Shown one piece after another: positions 14,008-17,070 of a DNA stretch of 17,070 bases. The notes under the pieces are model-generated. The model did not search any database, was not told the DNA's origin, and was given only the letters and a program-made list of their open reading frames with translations. Origin of the DNA: Candidatus Micrarchaeota archaeon CG08_land_8_20_14_0_20_59_11 (GTDB lineage: Archaea; Micrarchaeota; Micrarchaeia; Norongarragalinales; Norongarragalinaceae); NCBI GenBank assembly GCA_002763345.1, contig PEXZ01000032.1:1-17070 (forward strand), read 5' to 3'. A program made the translations under genes and the position numbers. Numbering within the stretch: position 1 is the first letter of the stretch; each line of letters opens with the position of its first letter.

Positions 14008-15093
14008 CTATGCCTCGCGTCGCATCTTCTCCAGCGCGTCGGCTTCTATCTGCCGCGCCCTTTCGCGCCCGATATTAATCTTCCTGCCAATCGAAACGAG
14101 CGTCTTGCCCTCCCAGAACCGCTTCCTTATAACCGCCCTTTGGCGAGGCGTGAGCACCCTCATCAGTTCTTCCACCAGTATGCGGTCCTCGGCGCGCGCG
14201 AAGCTCCGGTCATCCGCGTAAAGCAGCGTCGCCGACGTCAACGGTTCGCCCTCGTTGAACTGCTTGTTCATCGGAACATCGGGCCCGATTTCCAGGGCGC
14301 GCCTCACCCTTTTCTCCGCTACCCCGAGCTTTTTCGCGATATCCGCCGGGCTCGGCTCCTCCGCAGACGGCGGAAGCGTTTTGAGGTATTTCCAGATTTC
14401 CGTTTCCAAATCGCGCAGGCCCGCCGGTATCCTCACGTTTCTGGACTCGTTCCAGCTGCTGCGATTAATCGCATGCCTTATACACGTCGCGGCGTACGTC
14501 GAAAACCCACTGATTTCGGGGCTGTAGCCCTCTATCGCGCGACTTAGCCCTAACACCCCTTCCATCCACCTGTCCTCGAATTTACTGGCGCCGCCGATAT
14601 GGCCTTTGCCGGCAATTCCGAGCACGAGCGGCATGTTGAGTTCAATTATTATATTCCTCGCGTAGGCGCTGCCAGCCTTCGCAGGCGCGATAAACACGTT
14701 GGTGAGCTTCCCTCTCTGCGTAGTCGGCATTTTCCTGCCGTTCCTTATTGTTTCAACCAGTTTTTGGTGCAGTTCCATCGCCTCCTTGTCGGTCCCGCGC
14801 TTGGGGACGTACTCGCCGTTCCTGGCGTCGACCGTCATGTTGTGCGAAAGATAGTGCGCGAGCGCAAGAAGATTTCCCGCGCGCGCGTGCGGTGCGAGGG
14901 CGTCGCGTATCTGCCCGCCGATGCTGGCGTCGCGGAGCGCCATTTCCAGGGTTTTGTTTATCCGCCCCGCTGTTTTCTCGGTGCGGCTATTCCCTGCGGC
15001 AGACGCGCCTCGCGTTTCCACCTTTTCGGACGCGAGTTTCATCGCCTCGGGATTCTGGAACGGTCCGAGCATGCTGACGAGTTTCCTAGGCAT
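14008..15093 (-). CDS. Sigma-70-family RNA polymerase sigma factor in an archaeal context
   Basis: A 361-residue protein with sigma regions 2 to 4. Region 2.1 is around ARNIIIELNMPLVLGIAG (~145-162). Region 2.2 is FEDRWMEGVLGLSRAIEGY (~172-190), matching the bacterial DLIQEGNIGLMRAVEKF type. Region 2.3-2.4 is GFSTYAATCIRHAINRS (~196-212), then NVRIP. Region 3 is a helical segment including PSPADIAKKLGVAEKRVRRA (~248-267). Region 4 is LTPRQRAVIRKRFW (~314-327) and the helix-turn-helix TLVSIGRKINIGRERARQIE (~331-350). The bacterial tryptophan pair of region 2.3 is replaced by Thr-Cys. The first ~140 residues resemble no sigma region 1.1 that I know. A GTG start at 15114 is possible, but the TATA-like GAATTTAATA about 26 nt before ATG 15093 favours the latter. 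It starts 4 nt after mtnA. In bacteria sigma directs polymerase to promoters; how it would work with archaeal polymerase is unknown. Confidence 0.92.
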   Translation of the reverse strand: MPRKLVSMLGPFQNPEAMKLASEKVETRGASAAGNSRTEKTAGRINKTLEMALRDASIGGQIRDALAPHARAGNLLALAHYLSHNMTVDARNGEYVPKRGTDKEAMELHQKLVETIRNGRKMPTTQRGKLTNVFIAPAKAGSAYARNIIIELNMPLVLGIAGKGHIGGASKFEDRWMEGVLGLSRAIEGYSPEISGFSTYAATCIRHAINRSSWNESRNVRIPAGLRDLETEIWKYLKTLPPSAEEPSPADIAKKLGVAEKRVRRALEIGPDVPMNKQFNEGEPLTSATLLYADDRSFARAEDRILVEELMRVLTPRQRAVIRKRFWEGKTLVSIGRKINIGRERARQIEADALEKMRREA

Positions 15094-15097
15094 GAGT

Positions 15098-16096
15098 TCA
15101 CTTGTGCGCCGCACGTATTAAATTCCCGCGCCTTAGCACGCCGCGTTCGGTTACGTACGCCGTGACGAGCTTCGCGGGCGTCACGTCGAAGGCGGGGTTC
15201 TTCGCGTGTGAAAGCGGCGCGCACACGCGCACGCGCCCGATTCTGCCGTCGTCGCACAATCCCGTCTGGAAAAGCACCTCGTCCTCATCACGTTCTTCAA
15301 TCCGAATCGCCTTTCCGTCCCTGCACTTCGCGTCTATCGTCGACTGCGGCGCGCACACGTAAAACGGGATCCCGAACTCCTTCGCGCATATCGCCTTTTC
15401 CAGCGTCCCGATTTTGTTCGCGAAGTCGCCGTTTGCGGCTATGCGGTCGGCACCGACGAAAACGCAGTCGATTTCCCCGCGTTGCATGAAATAGGCGGCG
15501 GCGTTGTCCGCTATGATTGCGTGCGGCACGCCCTCGTTTTGAAGTTCCCACGCCGTAAGCCGCGCACCCTGCGAGCGGGGACGGGTTTCGTCGGCGTAGA
15601 CGAAGACGCGCTTGCCCTTGCGGTGCCGGGCATAGACCGGTGCGAGGGCGGTTCCCCAGTCCACGCAAGCCAGCCATCCTGCATTGCAGTGGGTTAGGAC
15701 TCGCGCTTCGCAGAGCTTCTCTCCGATTTCGCCGATGCGCTCGCACGCGCGGACGTTCTCGTCGGCAATCAGCTGCGCCTCCTCAAGCGCGTCATCGGCG
15801 GCAGCAACCCTGTCAACCGCATGGAAAAGGTCAGCCGCGGTCGGGCGGGTTGCCTTAATCAATCCCGTGCCTTCCTTCGCCTTTCCCGCCAGCATCGCCT
15901 GCGCCATGGCGAAACCAGCCGCCGCGCCGATGGCGGGCGCGCCGCGAACAGTCATATTGCCGATGGCACGCGCGGTCTGCCTGAAGCCGCGGCACGTCGC
16001 GATTTTGAATTCGAAGGGCAGAGCGTTCTGTTCGATGAGCTTTACGCTGCCCCGCTCCCACCAAACGGTCCTGTAATGCTTCCCCTTTACAAGCAT
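15098..16096 (-). CDS. mtnA: Methylthioribose-1-phosphate isomerase (aIF2B-alpha superfamily)
   Basis: This enzyme isomerises 5-methylthioribose 1-phosphate to the ribulose form in methionine salvage. It has 332 residues from ATG 16096. The N terminus RTVWWERGSVKLIEQNALP is typical of MtnA. RGAPAIGAAAG is at 51-61. LTHCNAGWLA carries the catalytic Cys137, and VFVGADRIAANGD carries Asp217. DETRPRSQGARLTAWEL (169-185) and FDVTPAKLVTAYVTERG (303-319) complete the family set. A related enzyme, ribose-1,5-bisphosphate isomerase of archaeal AMP breakdown, belongs to the same superfamily; the MtnA-specific motifs favour MtnA. A longer frame reaches 16240 but crosses the divergent promoter and the neighbouring gene. 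ATG 16096 is 27 nt from the TATA box. No other salvage genes are adjacent. Confidence 0.92.
   Translation of the reverse strand: MLVKGKHYRTVWWERGSVKLIEQNALPFEFKIATCRGFRQTARAIGNMTVRGAPAIGAAAGFAMAQAMLAGKAKEGTGLIKATRPTAADLFHAVDRVAAADDALEEAQLIADENVRACERIGEIGEKLCEARVLTHCNAGWLACVDWGTALAPVYARHRKGKRVFVYADETRPRSQGARLTAWELQNEGVPHAIIADNAAAYFMQRGEIDCVFVGADRIAANGDFANKIGTLEKAICAKEFGIPFYVCAPQSTIDAKCRDGKAIRIEERDEDEVLFQTGLCDDGRIGRVRVCAPLSHAKNPAFDVTPAKLVTAYVTERGVLRRGNLIRAAHK
15115..15125 (-). promoter_or_regulatory. Possible internal TATA box for the sigma factor gene
   Basis: The minus strand reads GAATTTAATAC inside the last codons of mtnA (encoding GNLIR). It is an AT-rich patch in GC-rich coding DNA, centred about 26 nt before the sigma ATG at 15093. 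It could give the sigma gene its own leaderless transcript in addition to read-through from mtnA. Chance within the coding sequence is possible. Confidence 0.45.
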
Positions 16097-16117
16097 ACAG
16101 ACGGGTAACAAAACAAA

Positions 16118-16130
16118 TGCTTTAAATGTA
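16118..16130. promoter_or_regulatory. Palindromic TATA box shared by two divergent genes
   Basis: TTTAAA (16121-16126), within TGCTTTAAATGTA, is centred about 26 nt before ATG 16149 on the plus strand and about 27 nt before ATG 16096 on the minus strand. It is the only TATA-like element in the 52-nt gap. One box with TBP bound in either orientation could drive both leaderless genes. Confidence 0.6.
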
Positions 16131-16148
16131 TCGCGCGCAACCTTCTTC

Positions 16149-17045
16149 ATGGCGGACGGAGTGAAGGAACTGGAGAAGGAGCTGCCGCACATACTCGTCG
16201 TCCTGATACTGATTATCGTCCTTCTCGTCGTGCTCACCAAGTTCCAGTGGATTCACTGTTCGCAGGTGCCGGGGAACTGGTGCGAAATCTACTGCAACAC
16301 CATCATGCGTTCGCACTCGAAGGTGGCGCTCATCTCAGGGGACACGGGCATCGGCGACCCTAAGACGCTGGAGGGCATGCTGAGGCACGCGCGCTCCTAC
16401 AACGCCTACATCGAGCCGTTTCCCCAGTCGCAGATGAGCTTCGGGCTGCTGAAAGGGTACGACCTCATCATCATCGAGCGCATGAAGAACGTCTCGATAA
16501 CGCAGGCGAAGGCGCTTGAGTCGTACCTGAACGCGGGCGGCTCCATGATTTGGATAGGCGACTCCGCCACGAGCTACTACGTCGACGAATTCGAGCTTCA
16601 GAAGGCGCGCGACTTGGACGAGCAGATGGTTGCGGAGATGAAGGCGCGCGGCGAGACGCCCGTGAACGAGCACTACTACTACGACATTCTGACGAATTCC
16701 ACGACGCGGCGCGGGTTCGGCATCCTCGAGAAGGTGCTGATGGCTCGCTACATCGAGACGAAGACGGGGCAGAAAAACGTCGAGCTCGAGACTGTGAACA
16801 TCGACCACCTGACGATGCGCGGCTTGATGAAGGACTTCGGCGTGCCCGTCACGGAATTCGCGGTTGTTTCCGAGAATCCCGAGGCCGTTTCGAAGCTCGC
16901 GATTCTGAAGGTGGGCGGCAAGGAGTATCCGGGAATATACGAGACGCGCTATGCAGGTCGCGTCCTCTACGTCGCATACCCGCTCGAGCAGACGAACAGC
17001 ACGGTGCTGCTTCAGAACATCCTCGACTATCTCGTGACGTGCTAG
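16149..17045 (+). CDS. Membrane-anchored protein with glutamine-amidotransferase-like outer domain (second copy)
   Basis: A 298-residue protein. A short charged cytoplasmic N terminus is followed by one membrane helix at ~14-32 (HILVVLILIIVLLVVLTKF). A Cys-containing juxtamembrane stretch (Cys37, Cys45, Cys49) comes next. The outer domain reads VALISGDTG (59-67), YDLIIIERM (104-112), YLNAGGSMIWIGDSA (126-140) and RVLYVAYPLEQTN (271-283). The alternation fits a class I amidotransferase/DUF4350-like fold. SYLNAGGSMIWIGD matches the strand-glycine turn of that fold. A charged helical insert at ~145-175 (with DLDEQMVAEMKARGE) lies in the middle. No catalytic triad is evident. It resembles the protein at 2932-3738 in architecture and C-terminal motif. 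The start is ATG 16149, leaderless from the shared TATA box. Function is not recognised. Confidence 0.78.
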   Translation: MADGVKELEKELPHILVVLILIIVLLVVLTKFQWIHCSQVPGNWCEIYCNTIMRSHSKVALISGDTGIGDPKTLEGMLRHARSYNAYIEPFPQSQMSFGLLKGYDLIIIERMKNVSITQAKALESYLNAGGSMIWIGDSATSYYVDEFELQKARDLDEQMVAEMKARGETPVNEHYYYDILTNSTTRRGFGILEKVLMARYIETKTGQKNVELETVNIDHLTMRGLMKDFGVPVTEFAVVSENPEAVSKLAILKVGGKEYPGIYETRYAGRVLYVAYPLEQTNSTVLLQNILDYLVTC

Positions 17046-17050
17046 TTTTC

Positions 17051-17070
17051 AGTGCGAAGCAAAAGTGCTT
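17051..17070. repeat. Short hairpin motif resembling one near the window start
   Basis: AAGCA (17057-17061) pairs with TGCTT (17066-17070) over an AAAG loop, preceded by AGTGC. Bases 42-55 contain the near-identical AGCAAAAAGTGCTT, also with an AGTGC nearby (13-17). It lies just after the stop codon at 17045 and is cut by the window end. It may be a dispersed intergenic repeat or a terminator stem. Confidence 0.4.

Noticed and set aside
1..17070. Bacterial-type -35/-10 promoters as targets for the sigma factor
   Set aside because: Read by eye, the intergenic gaps show TATA boxes at archaeal spacing and no convincing TTGACA/TATAAT pairs. The target motif may differ or lie elsewhere in the genome.
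1..17070. CRISPR array, insertion sequence, integrase or attachment site
   Set aside because: No regularly spaced direct repeats, transposase or integrase motifs, or terminal inverted repeats with target duplications were seen.

Overview
The window is about 17 kb of a GC-rich archaeal chromosome. The archaeal assignment rests on an archaeal-type ATP-dependent DNA ligase, a short aIF5B-type initiation factor, an archaeal-type IleRS, an archaeal dUTPase/dCTP-deaminase-family protein, an AMMECR1 protein and a 52-residue Sec61-beta that I translated by hand. Archaeal TATA boxes sit about 26 nt upstream of many start codons, giving apparently leaderless genes. A member of the DPANN group (Micrarchaeota or Diapherotrites-like) is my best guess from the mix of archaeal core genes and bacterial-type regulators. 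That placement is inference.

Layout, left to right. Bases 1-207 hold a cluster of hairpins and the ligase promoter. Bases 208-2928 (+) hold DNA ligase, then a cupin/zinc-ribbon protein in an operon with a bacterial-type NrdR. Bases 2932-3738 (-) hold a membrane-anchored protein. Bases 3864-4217 (+) hold a small multi-span membrane protein with the best Shine-Dalgarno in the window, followed by a hairpin and T-tract. Bases 4274-12161 (-) hold, in transcription order, guaB, a dUTPase-like gene and a DsrE-like gene in one tight unit, then infB and a family 2 glycosyltransferase, then ileS. Bases 12266-13804 (+) hold an AMMECR1 gene, an Imm5-like orphan immunity-type gene and an AbrB-like/winged-helix regulator. 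Bases 13806-16096 (-) hold mtnA, a sigma-70-family factor and Sec61-beta. Bases 16149-17045 (+) hold a second membrane-anchored protein resembling the one at 2932-3738.

The outstanding item is the sigma-70-family protein at 14008-15093. It has recognisable regions 2, 3 and 4 and lies 4 nt after mtnA, just upstream of Sec61-beta, in otherwise archaeal DNA with archaeal promoters. Archaea normally transcribe with TBP/TFB. Complete bacterial-like sigma factors have been reported only rarely, in uncultured archaeal genomes, so this is a rare but not unprecedented case. Region 2.3 lacks the usual tryptophan pair, and about 140 N-terminal residues match nothing I know. NrdR, also bacterial in type, suggests this lineage has taken up more than one bacterial transcription regulator. 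The other notable items are a palindromic TATA box shared by the divergent mtnA and 16149 genes, an immunity-type gene with no visible toxin, and hairpin/repeat motifs at both window ends.
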